From contig JAATGR010000141.1 of the NCBI GenBank assembly GCA_015654575.1, positions 1 through 55,843 on the forward strand: 55,843 nt of DNA. Reading direction: 5' to 3'. Positions 25,632-33,223 of this stretch are shown here, in pieces. The notes beneath the pieces are model-generated. The model had not been told where the DNA came from, made no database searches, and saw nothing but the letters and a program-made list of their open reading frames with translations. The stretch is from Actinomycetales bacterium (lineage in GTDB: Bacteria > Actinomycetota > Actinomycetes > Actinomycetales > Microbacteriaceae). Within the stretch, counting starts at the first letter, position 1, and every line of letters begins with the position of its first letter. Both the position numbers and the translations under genes were made by a program.

Positions 25632-26699
25632 ATGTCCTACCTCACCCGCCTCCGAAGGAGCGCGGTCGCTGTAGCCGCGCTTGGCGCCGTCGCGCTGATC
25701 GCGGCAGGCTGCTCCGGCTCGAACTCGTCCGACGAATCCTCCGGAGAGGCCTTGAGCGGCCAGGTCGTCTGGGCCGACTACGGCGGCGCCACCAACGAGA
25801 CCCGACAGACCGCGTACTTCGACGGCTTCACCGAGGAGACCGGCGTCGACGTGGTGTCCACCGACATCGAAGACGCGGTCTACATGAGCATGCTGGAGGG
25901 TGACGAGGGCGACTACAGCATCTTCCAGGCAAGCGCCGCGGAGGTGCTGCCCGAGACCGAGAACCTGCTCGAGGTCCCGGAGGAGGCCCAGGGCGACCTG
26001 CTCCCCGACAACCTGAAGCCGTACTACATCGGCGGCTTCGTGTTCGGCATCGCGCAGGGCTGGCTCACGGACACCTTCGCCGACGGCGGCCCGCAGGACT
26101 GGGCCGATTTCTTCGACACCACGACCTATCCGGGCAAGCGTGCCTGGCCGGGATCGCCTGGATCGTTCGACGCGTCCTACGAGATCGCGCTGCTGGCCGA
26201 CGGTGTGGCGGCCGAGGATCTGTACCCGTTGGACATCGAGCGGGCAGAGGCGAAGCTGGACACCATCCGCGACGACCTGGTGTTCTACACCTCGTACCCG
26301 GAGGTGCAGTCGTTGCTGACCAGCGGCAGCGTGTCGATCGCGGTCACCGTGACCGGTCAGTTCACCGCATTGCAGAACGCCGGCGAGGACGTGACGGTGC
26401 AGTGGAACCAGGCGTTCTCGGTGCCCTCCGGCTTCGTTGCCCAGGCGGACGTCGACAACGAGGCGGCGGTCGAGGCGCTCGCGACCTACATGAACGATCC
26501 CGAGAGACAAGCGGTCTTCAGCGAAAACACCGGCTACGGTCCCGTCAACTCCGCCGTCTTCGACTATCTGGATGACGACGTCGCCGCGAATCTCGTCAAC
26601 TCGCCCGAGCATGAGAATGTCCTCGAATGGGACAACGACTGGCGCGCCGACAACTATGACGACCTGCTGAACTCGTACACCACCTGGCTCGCCGGGTGA
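25632..26699 (+). CDS. Polyamine-type ABC importer binding lipoprotein 1
   Basis: A 355-residue extracellular solute-binding protein of the spermidine/putrescine (PotD-like) class. Lipobox LIAAGC places the lipid-modified cysteine at residue 27, followed by a Ser/Asp-rich linker. The mature part starts GQVVWADYGG and contains DWADFFDTTTYPGKRAW, typical of PotD-like proteins. I chose the ATG at 25632 because GAGAGGA lies upstream and the length then equals the second copy; an ATG at 25602 is in frame but less likely. The gene is followed by a close paralogue. PotD-like proteins bind polyamines and also opines or other amines and amides; the ligand is probably the regulon substrate. Confidence 0.9.
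   Translation: MSYLTRLRRSAVAVAALGAVALIAAGCSGSNSSDESSGEALSGQVVWADYGGATNETRQTAYFDGFTEETGVDVVSTDIEDAVYMSMLEGDEGDYSIFQASAAEVLPETENLLEVPEEAQGDLLPDNLKPYYIGGFVFGIAQGWLTDTFADGGPQDWADFFDTTTYPGKRAWPGSPGSFDASYEIALLADGVAAEDLYPLDIERAEAKLDTIRDDLVFYTSYPEVQSLLTSGSVSIAVTVTGQFTALQNAGEDVTVQWNQAFSVPSGFVAQADVDNEAAVEALATYMNDPERQAVFSENTGYGPVNSAVFDYLDDDVAANLVNSPEHENVLEWDNDWRADNYDDLLNSYTTWLAG
26053..26290 (+). repeat. Near-identical block shared by the two binding-protein genes, copy 1
   Basis: This 238-base segment aligns without gaps to 27182-27419 (offset 1129) with about 11 mismatches by my count, most of them in one short patch. Sequence on either side, including the signal peptide and the C-terminal third, is clearly less similar. 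This suggests recent duplication with strong constraint, or gene conversion. Confidence 0.8.
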
Positions 26700-26760
26700 A
26701 CCACGCCGGCTTCCACCCCCGCACCACTGCGCTCCACCCCACCCGAGAGGATCTCATTCC

Positions 26761-27828
26761 ATGACCATCCCGCACACGCTTCGGCGCGCGGTGACCGTCG
26801 GCATCGCCATCGGCGCCGTCGCAGCCCTCGCGACCGGATGTGCCAGCTCGTCTTCGAGCAGCGACTCAAGCGCGGACTCGATCAGCGGCCAGATCGTCTG
26901 GGCCGACTACGGCGGGTCGACGAACACGAGCCGGCAGACGGCCTACTTCGACGGCTTCACCGAGGGCACCGGCGTCGATGTGGTCTCCACCGACATCGAA
27001 GACGGCATCTACTACGACATGCTCGAGGGTAATGCGGGCGACTACGACACGTTCCAGGTGAGCGCGGCGGACGTCCTCGGTTACTCGGACAGCCTGATCG
27101 AGATCCCCGAGGAGGCTCAGGGCGACTTGCTGGATGACTCCCTGAAGTCCTACGTACTCTGCGGGTTCTACATCGGCATGACGCAGGGCTGGCTCACGGA
27201 CACCTTCGCCGACGGTGGCCCGCAGGACTGGGCCGATTTCTTCGACACCACGACCTATCCGGGCAAGCGTGCCTGGCCGGGCTCGCCCGGCAGCTATGAC
27301 GCGTCCTATGAGATCGCGCTGCTGGCTGACGGTGTGGCGGCCGAGGATCTGTACCCGTTGGACATCGAGCGGGCAGAGGCGAAGCTGGACACCATCCGCG
27401 ACGACCTGGTGTTCTACACGGCCTACTCCGAGGTGCCGTCGCTGCTGACCAGCGGCACGGTGTCGATCGCGGTCAGCGTGACCGGTCAGTTCACCGCGCT
27501 GAAGAACGCCGGCGAGGATGTCACCGTGCAGTACAACCAGGCGTTCATCGCCGCCAACGGCTTCGTGATCCCGTCGGAGTCGAACAACCCCGACGCGGTC
27601 GCCGCCCTGGCCACGTACATGAACGATCCGGAGAGACAGGCGGAGTTCTCCACGCTCACCGGCTACGGCCCGGTCAATTCCGAGGCGTTCGACTATCTGA
27701 CCGAGGATGAACAGGCAGACATCGTCAATTCGCCAAGCCATACCGGGCTTCTTGAGTGGGATGAACAGTGGCGATCCGACAATAAGGATCTGTTGCTCTC
27801 GTCGTATACGGCCTGGCTCGCAGGCTGA
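26761..27828 (+). CDS. Polyamine-type ABC importer binding lipoprotein 2
   Basis: A 355-residue paralogue of the preceding protein, with lipobox LATGC and the modified cysteine again at residue 27. The fold is the same and one central block is nearly identical at DNA level (27182-27419). Differences cluster in the N-terminal lobe (for example YVLCGFYIGMTQ against YYIGGFVFGIAQ) and in the late segment after FTALKNAGEDVTVQ. These regions could alter ligand choice, so the importer may accept two related ligands. GAGAGGA lies upstream of the ATG. A strong hairpin terminator follows, separating the binding proteins from the permease operon. Confidence 0.9.
   Translation: MTIPHTLRRAVTVGIAIGAVAALATGCASSSSSSDSSADSISGQIVWADYGGSTNTSRQTAYFDGFTEGTGVDVVSTDIEDGIYYDMLEGNAGDYDTFQVSAADVLGYSDSLIEIPEEAQGDLLDDSLKSYVLCGFYIGMTQGWLTDTFADGGPQDWADFFDTTTYPGKRAWPGSPGSYDASYEIALLADGVAAEDLYPLDIERAEAKLDTIRDDLVFYTAYSEVPSLLTSGTVSIAVSVTGQFTALKNAGEDVTVQYNQAFIAANGFVIPSESNNPDAVAALATYMNDPERQAEFSTLTGYGPVNSEAFDYLTEDEQADIVNSPSHTGLLEWDEQWRSDNKDLLLSSYTAWLAG
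27182..27419 (+). repeat. Near-identical block shared by the two binding-protein genes, copy 2
   Basis: Second member of the 238-base pair described at 26053-26290. The last 120 or so bases, from the GACGCGTCCTA segment to the end, differ at only two positions by my reading. Confidence 0.8.
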
Positions 27829-27834
27829 CACGCG

Positions 27835-27883
27835 ACACGGACAGGGGCGATCGGCGCATGGCGCCGGTCGCCCCTGTCCGTGT
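27835..27883 (+). terminator. Very long perfect hairpin after binding protein 2
   Basis: The 49-base segment folds on itself almost completely: ACACGGACAGGGGCGA (27835-27850) pairs with TCGCCCCTGTCCGTGT (27868-27883), and the interior continues through a T-G pair, a C-G pair and GGCGC/GCGCC to an ATG triloop, giving about 23 base pairs. There is no T-tract. It probably ends the highly expressed binding-protein transcript and protects its 3' end. Confidence 0.8.
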
Positions 27884-27910
27884 GCGGCATCCCCCGGTAA
27901 CACGTCACAC

Positions 27911-28000
27911 GAACGAAACATCCGTGCAACCAAAACGGATCCATAGCGACCTAAATTGGATCCATACTCTCCGTTGACAGGAGAGAAACACCCGTGCAAC
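27911..28000 (+). repeat. Imperfect 20-base direct repeat around operator 4
   Basis: GAACGAAACATCCGTGCAAC (27911-27930) and GAGAGAAACACCCGTGCAAC (27981-28000) match at 17 of 20 positions and start 70 bp apart, symmetrically bracketing operator 4. They could be a second regulator's sites or the trace of a small duplication. Confidence 0.5.
27935..27965. promoter_or_regulatory. Twin-GGATCC operator 4
   Basis: GGATCC boxes start at 27937 and 27958, 21 bp apart, upstream of the permease genes and downstream of the strong hairpin. The site gives the permease/ATPase genes their own promoter, so that binding proteins and membrane components are transcribed separately but under the same regulator. 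Confidence 0.85.
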
Positions 28001-28022
28001 GTGAATCCTGGAGCATGACCGA

Positions 28023-28907
28023 GTGATTACCACGACAGTCATCGACCCGCCTCGAGCGATCCCGACACCCCGTCGGCGTGCCGCCATCCCCGGTGTGTCG
28101 ACCGCAGAGCGCCGCTGGCTGACCTGGCCGCCGCTCATCTTCTTCATCGCGGCGCTCGGCGTGCCGCTGGTCATCCTCCTGGTCCAGTCGCTGGAGGGCG
28201 GCGGGACGGCCTACGCGGAGATGTTCGACGTGGCCGCCTTCCCCGGATCTCTGCTGCGCACGCTGGTCATGGCGCTGGTCACGATGGTGCTCACGGCGAT
28301 CCTGGGGTCCGCCTACGGCCTGGCGATCGTGGCCTCGCCCGCATGGCTTCGCGTCTTCCTGCTGGCCGCCCTCATGCTCTCGCTGTGGACCTCGGTGATG
28401 GTCAGAACGTTCGGGTGGATGCTCCTGGAGCTGCCCAAGGGCGCCATCTACTGGTTCCTCGGCCTGTTCGGGCTCGCCAACGAGCCGATCGAGCTCTATC
28501 AGACGACCATCGGCATGTACCCGGCCATGGTCGCGGTCATGCTGCCCTTCGCCGTCTTGCCGGTGATGAGCGCGCTGCAGTCCGTGGACAAGGAGCAGCT
28601 CAAAGCGGCGGCGATCTTCGGCGCCGGGCCGCTGCTGACCTTCCGGGCGGTCACCTGGCCGCAGATGCTGCCGTCGGCGATCAGCGGCGGTGTGCTTGTG
28701 TTCGTCATGTCGCTCGGCTTCTACGTGACCCCGCTCCTGCTGGGCGGACCCGCCAACATGACGGTCTCGGCGGTCATCGACTCGCAGGTGAGCACAGCCA
28801 ACCGCCCCGATCTGGCGGCCGCGATGAGCATCCTCCTGGTTGGCGGGACGATGATCGTCTATCTGATCGCTGACCGGTTGTTCCGCGTGAGCGAGAAGTG
28901 GGGCTGA
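28023..28907 (+). CDS. Polyamine-type ABC importer permease 1 (PotB-like)
   Basis: A 294-residue inner-membrane permease with six likely membrane segments, starting with LIFFIAALGVPLVILLVQSL after a cytoplasmic N-terminal tail. The ABC coupling loop is visible as LKAAAIFGAGPLLTFRAVTWP (EAA-type loop). The start is GTG at 28023 with GGAG ten bases upstream. A three-codon frame ATG-ACC-GAG-TGA at 28015-28026 overlaps this start in another register. It pairs with the next permease to form the heterodimeric channel. The ligand is probably a cationic or amide-bearing molecule delivered by the two binding lipoproteins. Confidence 0.9.
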   Translation: MITTTVIDPPRAIPTPRRRAAIPGVSTAERRWLTWPPLIFFIAALGVPLVILLVQSLEGGGTAYAEMFDVAAFPGSLLRTLVMALVTMVLTAILGSAYGLAIVASPAWLRVFLLAALMLSLWTSVMVRTFGWMLLELPKGAIYWFLGLFGLANEPIELYQTTIGMYPAMVAVMLPFAVLPVMSALQSVDKEQLKAAAIFGAGPLLTFRAVTWPQMLPSAISGGVLVFVMSLGFYVTPLLLGGPANMTVSAVIDSQVSTANRPDLAAAMSILLVGGTMIVYLIADRLFRVSEKWG

Positions 28908-28911
28908 GGAC

Positions 28912-29784
28912 ATGAGCACATCCATCGGACGCAGCCTCGGAGGCTACCGTCACCTCGTCTTCGCCGTCGCGATCCTCGCGAGCCTGCTGTTGATCGTGCC
29001 GTTCCTGATCCTGGTGGCCACCTCGTGGACCGAGGGCACCTTCGCCCTCTTCCCCCCGACCGGCTTCACCCTCGAGTGGTACGCAGAGGTTCTCACCAGC
29101 AAGAAGTGGATGGCGGCTCTCACGCTGTCCCTGTGGGAGAGCGCATTGGCGACGCTGATCGCCACGGTGCTCGGAGTGGCGGGGGCCATCGGACTGACCC
29201 GGTTGCGGTCGAGGCTCGCGCAGCGCTGGGTGCGGACGCTGTTCATCGTGCCGATCGCGCTGCCGCCGATCGCCTACGCGGTGGGGCTGTACGGCATCAA
29301 CACGGATCTCGGCATCCCGAAGAACACCCTCATCACGCTCGTTCTCGGGCATGCGCTGATCGCGCTGCCATACGTGTTCGTCATCGTCTCCGGCGGTCTG
29401 TCCCGCATGGATCCCGCGCTGCGACCGGCGGCCTGGACGCTCGGCGGCCGGTGGCCGTTGGTCCTCTGGAAGGTGGAGCTGCCGGCGTTGATCCCGTACA
29501 TCCTCTCCGGTGCGCTGTTCGCCTTCGTCGTCGTGTTCGACGAGGTGGTCCTCGCGGTCTTCCTGCTGCCTCCCGGTGTGCAGACGCTTCCGCTGAAGAT
29601 GCTCAGCACCGCATCGGAGTCCGTCTCGCCGGAGCTCACCGCCGCATCGACGATGGTCTCCGTCGCCGCCATGATCGTCATCGGTCTCATTCCGCTGGTC
29701 GTCGGCCTCGGCCGTCGCCGCGGAGCCGGGGCGCGCCGCACGCCGAAACCGGCTCCGGCGCTCGAAGAAGGAGTCGTCGAATGA
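28912..29784 (+). CDS. Polyamine-type ABC importer permease 2 (PotC-like)
   Basis: A 290-residue permease that begins four bases after the stop of permease 1. The first membrane segment is VFAVAILASLLLIVPFLILV, and the EAA loop reads PALRPAAWTLGGRWPLVLWKVELP. GAGGA lies before the ATG. Its stop overlaps the ATPase start (ATGA). Together with PotB-like permease 1 it forms the membrane channel. The C-terminal tail is Arg/Ala/Pro-rich and hydrophilic. Confidence 0.9.
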   Translation: MSTSIGRSLGGYRHLVFAVAILASLLLIVPFLILVATSWTEGTFALFPPTGFTLEWYAEVLTSKKWMAALTLSLWESALATLIATVLGVAGAIGLTRLRSRLAQRWVRTLFIVPIALPPIAYAVGLYGINTDLGIPKNTLITLVLGHALIALPYVFVIVSGGLSRMDPALRPAAWTLGGRWPLVLWKVELPALIPYILSGALFAFVVVFDEVVLAVFLLPPGVQTLPLKMLSTASESVSPELTAASTMVSVAAMIVIGLIPLVVGLGRRRGAGARRTPKPAPALEEGVVE

Positions 29785-30839
29785 CCACTGCGCTGTCCGT
29801 ATCCGATGTCCACGTCACGCTCGGGCCCAATCACGTCCTGAAAGGCGTCTCGCTGGATGTGCGCTCCGGTGAGTTCGTCACGCTCCTGGGCGCCAGCGGC
29901 AGTGGCAAGTCCACGCTGCTGAACGTCATCGCAGGCCTGCAGGCCGTTGACAAGGGTCACGTCACGTTCGACGGGGTCAACGTAGAGAAGCGCCCGCCCC
30001 AGAAGCGCAACGTGGGCGTGGTGTTCCAGTCCTATGCGCTCTTCCCCCACATGACGATCGGTGAGAACGTCGCCTTCCCGCTGCGCGCCGCTCACCGTCC
30101 GGCGAAGGAGCGACGCGCCGTGGCGGAGGAGATGCTCGCCCTGGTGCAGTTGCCCGGGATGGCCGATCGCGAGCCGGCGTCCCTGTCCGGCGGTCAGCGT
30201 CAGCGCGTCGCGCTGGCGCGTGCGCTGGCTGCGAGCCCCGGTCTCCTCCTTCTGGACGAGCCGATGGCTGCCCTCGACAAGCAGCTCCGTGAGCACATGC
30301 AGGTGGAGATCACCCGCATTCAGCGCAAGGTCGGCATCACCACCGTCTCGGTCACCCACGACCAGACCGAGGCGCTGACCATGTCGGACCGTGTCGCGAT
30401 CATGCACGAGGGTCAGCTCGTCCAGGTCGACTCGCCGGAGGATCTGTACCGCCGGCCGGTCAACGCCTATGTGGCGAGCTTCCTCGGCGAGGCGAACCTG
30501 CTACCGACCGTCGACGGACGCCTGCTCGACGACGCGACCGGAGCGTTGGTCGACGGGACCGCAGTCCTGCGCCCGGAGGATATGAGCGTGGTCCCCGTCA
30601 CGGAGGCGACGCCGGCCTGGTGCGTCGAAGGCTCGGTGAGGCTCGTGAGCTTCCAGGGATCGCGCTATCGGCTGGAGGTGTCCACCGACCACGGGCGCAA
30701 GGTCGTGGCATCGCTGGCTCCCTCGACGGACCTCGCCTCGCTCGCGCCCGGTGCCCGCGTGCGGATGGGATGCCGCAACCCGGATCGTGTGCACGTGATC
30801 GAGCAGGTCGCGACCGCGGCGATCCCGGTTCCGGTGTGA
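29781..30839 (+). CDS. Polyamine-type ABC importer ATPase (PotA-like)
   Basis: A 352-residue ATPase with Walker A GASGSGKST at 37-45, signature LSGGQRQRVALARAL, Walker B LLLLDEP and the switch histidine in VTHDQTEAL. The C-terminal extension (about 240-352), containing TAVLRPEDMSVVP and VRLVSFQGSRYRLEV, is the TOBE regulatory domain usual in PotA/MalK-type ATPases. The start ATG overlaps the permease stop and has GAAGGAG upstream. It is the last gene of the importer operon and converges with the gene at 30910. Confidence 0.93.
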   Translation: MTTALSVSDVHVTLGPNHVLKGVSLDVRSGEFVTLLGASGSGKSTLLNVIAGLQAVDKGHVTFDGVNVEKRPPQKRNVGVVFQSYALFPHMTIGENVAFPLRAAHRPAKERRAVAEEMLALVQLPGMADREPASLSGGQRQRVALARALAASPGLLLLDEPMAALDKQLREHMQVEITRIQRKVGITTVSVTHDQTEALTMSDRVAIMHEGQLVQVDSPEDLYRRPVNAYVASFLGEANLLPTVDGRLLDDATGALVDGTAVLRPEDMSVVPVTEATPAWCVEGSVRLVSFQGSRYRLEVSTDHGRKVVASLAPSTDLASLAPGARVRMGCRNPDRVHVIEQVATAAIPVPV

Positions 30840-30893
30840 CCGCACGCGACCCGACGCTGCTCCGCCTCTGCGCTGCCGGCTGCCTCATCGTGT

Positions 30894-30909
30894 CCCGGTT
30901 GCGACCGGG
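30894..30909. terminator. Hairpin between convergent genes
   Basis: CCCGGT-TGCG-ACCGGG is a perfect 6-base-pair stem with a four-base loop, immediately beside the stop of the minus-strand gene and 55 bases after the ATPase stop. Its position between convergent genes suggests a bidirectional terminator; no T-tract is present. Confidence 0.5.
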
Positions 30910-31938
30910 TCAGAGCGCGCTGGTCGGCGGGTCCGGGCGGTCCAGTAGGAGCGCCGGGGCGGTGACGAGCAGGCCGCGCAGACGCTCGTCCTCCACGCCG
31001 AGCCGCCGCAGCGCCGGCACGACCCGGCGCAGGACGTGGTCGTAGCCCATGCCGCCGTGCCGGGCCAGCTGGCCCTTGGTCCACACCGAGCAAGACAGCG
31101 TGACGGCAGCCTCCGGCCGATCCGCCAGCAGCGCCAGCAGGAACTCGATCCGGTCCGCGTCGGTGGCATCCCGCGCCCGGTCAGCGAAGGAGTGCTCGCT
31201 GCCGAAGGCGAATTCGATCACCGCGCCGGTGTCGGCGACGTCGCCGACGTAGGCGGCATCGATCACTTTGTCCATGTTGCAGAACAGGATGCGTCGCGCG
31301 GGAAGTCCCTGCGCCGTGAGGATCTCCGCGACCTCCGGGCCGCGACGCGCCGCACCGTCGAGACGGATGCTGACCGCGCACCCCGCGGCGACGGCAGCAC
31401 GTGCCGCCGCGCGCAGGGCCCGTGATTCCGCGGCGGTGATCTCGGCGCTCGTGCCGAGCAGCCCGAGCAGTCCGGCGCGGAACGACGTGCCGGGGACGGC
31501 CTCGGTGAGGGCCTCCCGGAACCGATCCTCGATCTGCGCCTCCGACAGGGCGGACCACCAGGGGGGCAGCGTCTTGTCGATATAGCTGCCGTAGGCGCTG
31601 ACAATGTGGACTCCGGATCGCCGGGAGATCGCGGGGAGCGCCGCATGGCGCGGCCCCATGCCCCACGACGTCGCCTCGACGATGGCGCCGAGTCCGGCCG
31701 TGTGCGCACGGGCGAGTTCCTCGGTGGCCGCCTGCTCGTCGTCGAGGGTCAGGTTGTCTGCCAGGGACATCCAGCTCCACCTCAGGTCGCCGAGGATCTC
31801 TGCGCGGATCGGCCCGTCGAGCGTGGCGCCTTCCCGGGTGGGGCGGAGCAGGTGACGGGAATCGGTGAGCAGGTGCTCGTTCGTGGACACCGGCCCGAGC
31901 GCCGCAGCCGGAACCGGACCGAGGACCGTCTCGATCAC
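30910..31938 (-). CDS. Phosphotriesterase-family paralogue 3, metal ligands lost
   Basis: A 342-residue protein that keeps the overall pattern of hydrolase 2 (ETVLGPVPAAALG, DNLTLDDEQA, GYDHVLRRVVPAL) but lacks nearly all metal ligands. HxH is N20-E-H22 (STNEHLL); the bridging Glu of GEIGTS is Leu in GLLGTS; the two later histidines are replaced in AVSIRLDG and LFCNMDK; and the final Asp of GSDIWMK becomes CSVWTK. The frame is intact, with GGAGG before the GTG start, so this is not decay. It is expressed from the divergent region with operator 5. It may be a non-metal enzyme, a binding protein or a non-catalytic partner of hydrolases 1 and 2. The paralogue at 38008 has the same changes. Confidence 0.88.
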   Translation of the reverse strand: MIETVLGPVPAAALGPVSTNEHLLTDSRHLLRPTREGATLDGPIRAEILGDLRWSWMSLADNLTLDDEQAATEELARAHTAGLGAIVEATSWGMGPRHAALPAISRRSGVHIVSAYGSYIDKTLPPWWSALSEAQIEDRFREALTEAVPGTSFRAGLLGLLGTSAEITAAESRALRAAARAAVAAGCAVSIRLDGAARRGPEVAEILTAQGLPARRILFCNMDKVIDAAYVGDVADTGAVIEFAFGSEHSFADRARDATDADRIEFLLALLADRPEAAVTLSCSVWTKGQLARHGGMGYDHVLRRVVPALRRLGVEDERLRGLLVTAPALLLDRPDPPTSAL

Positions 31939-31960
31939 GGGGCCTCCGATAGCTCAGTAG

Positions 31961-31991
31961 GTGGATCCTATATAGGCTAATCTGGATCCTA
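31961..31991. promoter_or_regulatory. Twin-GGATCC operator 5 (divergent)
   Basis: GGATCC boxes start at 31963 and 31984, 21 bp apart, in the 73-base gap between divergent genes. TAGGCT at 31973-31978, between the boxes, is a strong actinobacterial -10 for the rightward gene; on the minus strand TAGGAT overlaps the left box and could serve the leftward gene. Confidence 0.85.
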
Positions 31992-32011
31992 TCTTTGCGA
32001 AAGGGATCACG

Positions 32012-32782
32012 ATGATCATCGACGCCTACAACACCACGCAGGACGTACGTGGGCGCTCGGACTATCTCACCGGCGCCCGCCCGGGGGACGAGCCACCCGC
32101 GTACGTGCCCTTCGACGTGGGGCGCATCCTCGGCAGCATGGACGCCGCCGGAGTCGACATGGCCATGGTGTGCTCCCTGGCGCAACGGATCGAGAACGAC
32201 TTCATCATCGGCTTGCAGGAGGCTCACCCCGACCGGCTCATCGGCTTCGGCCAGGTCATGCCGCAGGCCGACGACGCGATAGCGGAGATCCAGCGGCTGG
32301 CGGACGCCGGGATCCGTGGCCTCAAGCTGCATCCGAGTATGCACGGGTACCACGTGGCCGACCATGGGCTGCTCGACCCGGTGTTCCGGGAGTGCGCGCG
32401 TCATGGCATGGCGGTGATCATCAACGCGCTCGACGACGCGTTCTGCGCACCGTTCGCCATCGAGGAGATCGTGAAGGACCACCCAGATGTGCCGACCGTC
32501 ATCGCGCACATGGGCGCGGTGTGGAACGTGCCGGAGGCCATCATCGTCGCCGAGCGCCGGGACAACGTCTATCTCGAGACCTCCGCGACGCTGATGGCTG
32601 ATGTCAAGCGCGCGTATGCGCGTCTGGGGCCGGAGAAGATCCTGATGGGTTCGGAGTGGCCGGGGTCCGATTTCGACATCGAGCGTCTCAAGATCTCCAA
32701 GGCGGTCCCCGACCCCGGTGATCGCGCGCTGGTGGAGGGGCTGAACTACGCCCGGCTGCTGCGCATTCCGGCCGTCCGGTGA
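32012..32782 (+). CDS. Amidohydrolase_2-family protein with altered metal motif
   Basis: A 256-residue TIM-barrel protein related to the Amidohydrolase_2 group (4-oxalomesaconate hydratase, decarboxylases). The expected N-terminal HxH is replaced by Y6-N-T8 (MIIDAYNTTQ). The mid-barrel His falls in AVIINALDD as Asn, and the usual GSDxP aspartate is Glu in MGSEWPGSD; the His in VIAHMGA remains. The intact relative in the regulon (35553) has THLHVYA, VFHSGPD and GSDFPWY at these places. The frame is complete and has GCGAAAGGG upstream, so the product is probably functional in some way. It is transcribed with the deaminase-like gene that overlaps its stop. Confidence 0.85.
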   Translation: MIIDAYNTTQDVRGRSDYLTGARPGDEPPAYVPFDVGRILGSMDAAGVDMAMVCSLAQRIENDFIIGLQEAHPDRLIGFGQVMPQADDAIAEIQRLADAGIRGLKLHPSMHGYHVADHGLLDPVFRECARHGMAVIINALDDAFCAPFAIEEIVKDHPDVPTVIAHMGAVWNVPEAIIVAERRDNVYLETSATLMADVKRAYARLGPEKILMGSEWPGSDFDIERLKISKAVPDPGDRALVEGLNYARLLRIPAVR

Positions 32783-33216
32783 GCACTCGGCCACCGCTGT
32801 CCCGGCCGGCGGAGATGGGCGATTCGGACGCGGAGCTGCTGGATCTCGCGCGGCACCTGCTCGCGGACGTCTTCGAACCCGGGCGGCATGAGGTCGTCGC
32901 TGCGTTCCGCCTCGGCGACGGATCCGTGGTGACCGGGGTCCATGTGGACGGCTCTGCCCGTCGCAGCACGGTGTGCGCGGAGGGGGTGGCCGCGGGGAAC
33001 GTGTTCGGCGGCCCGGCGGGGGCCTCGCGCGAGGTCGTGTCCGTGGTCAGCGTGCTGCGTCGCGAAGGGGGCCTCGAACACATCATCGAACCGTGCGGGG
33101 TCTGTGCCGAACTGCTCGGAGACTACTGGCCGGACGCGAGAGTGTGGATCACCGAGGGTGAACGCGTCGTCGCGGCGACCGTCGCCGCGCTGCTGCCCGC
33201 GCGTCGTCGCTGGTGA
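32779..33216 (+). CDS. Cytidine-deaminase-like zinc hydrolase
   Basis: A 145-residue protein with the zinc site of the tetrameric cytidine deaminase group: C66-A-E68 (STVCAEGVA) and P105-C106-x2-C109 (EPCGVCAELL). This is the size of Cdd and blasticidin-S deaminase. The GTG start overlaps the upstream stop. Members remove an amino group from cytosine-like or related heterocycles, so this gene supports an N-heterocyclic pathway intermediate. The N-terminal 25 residues are Arg/Pro-rich and not conserved in type. A housekeeping cytidine deaminase role is less likely because the gene lies in a substrate-specific regulon. Confidence 0.85.
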   Translation: MSTRPPLSRPAEMGDSDAELLDLARHLLADVFEPGRHEVVAAFRLGDGSVVTGVHVDGSARRSTVCAEGVAAGNVFGGPAGASREVVSVVSVLRREGGLEHIIEPCGVCAELLGDYWPDARVWITEGERVVAATVAALLPARRRW

Positions 33217-33223
33217 TACGGGC

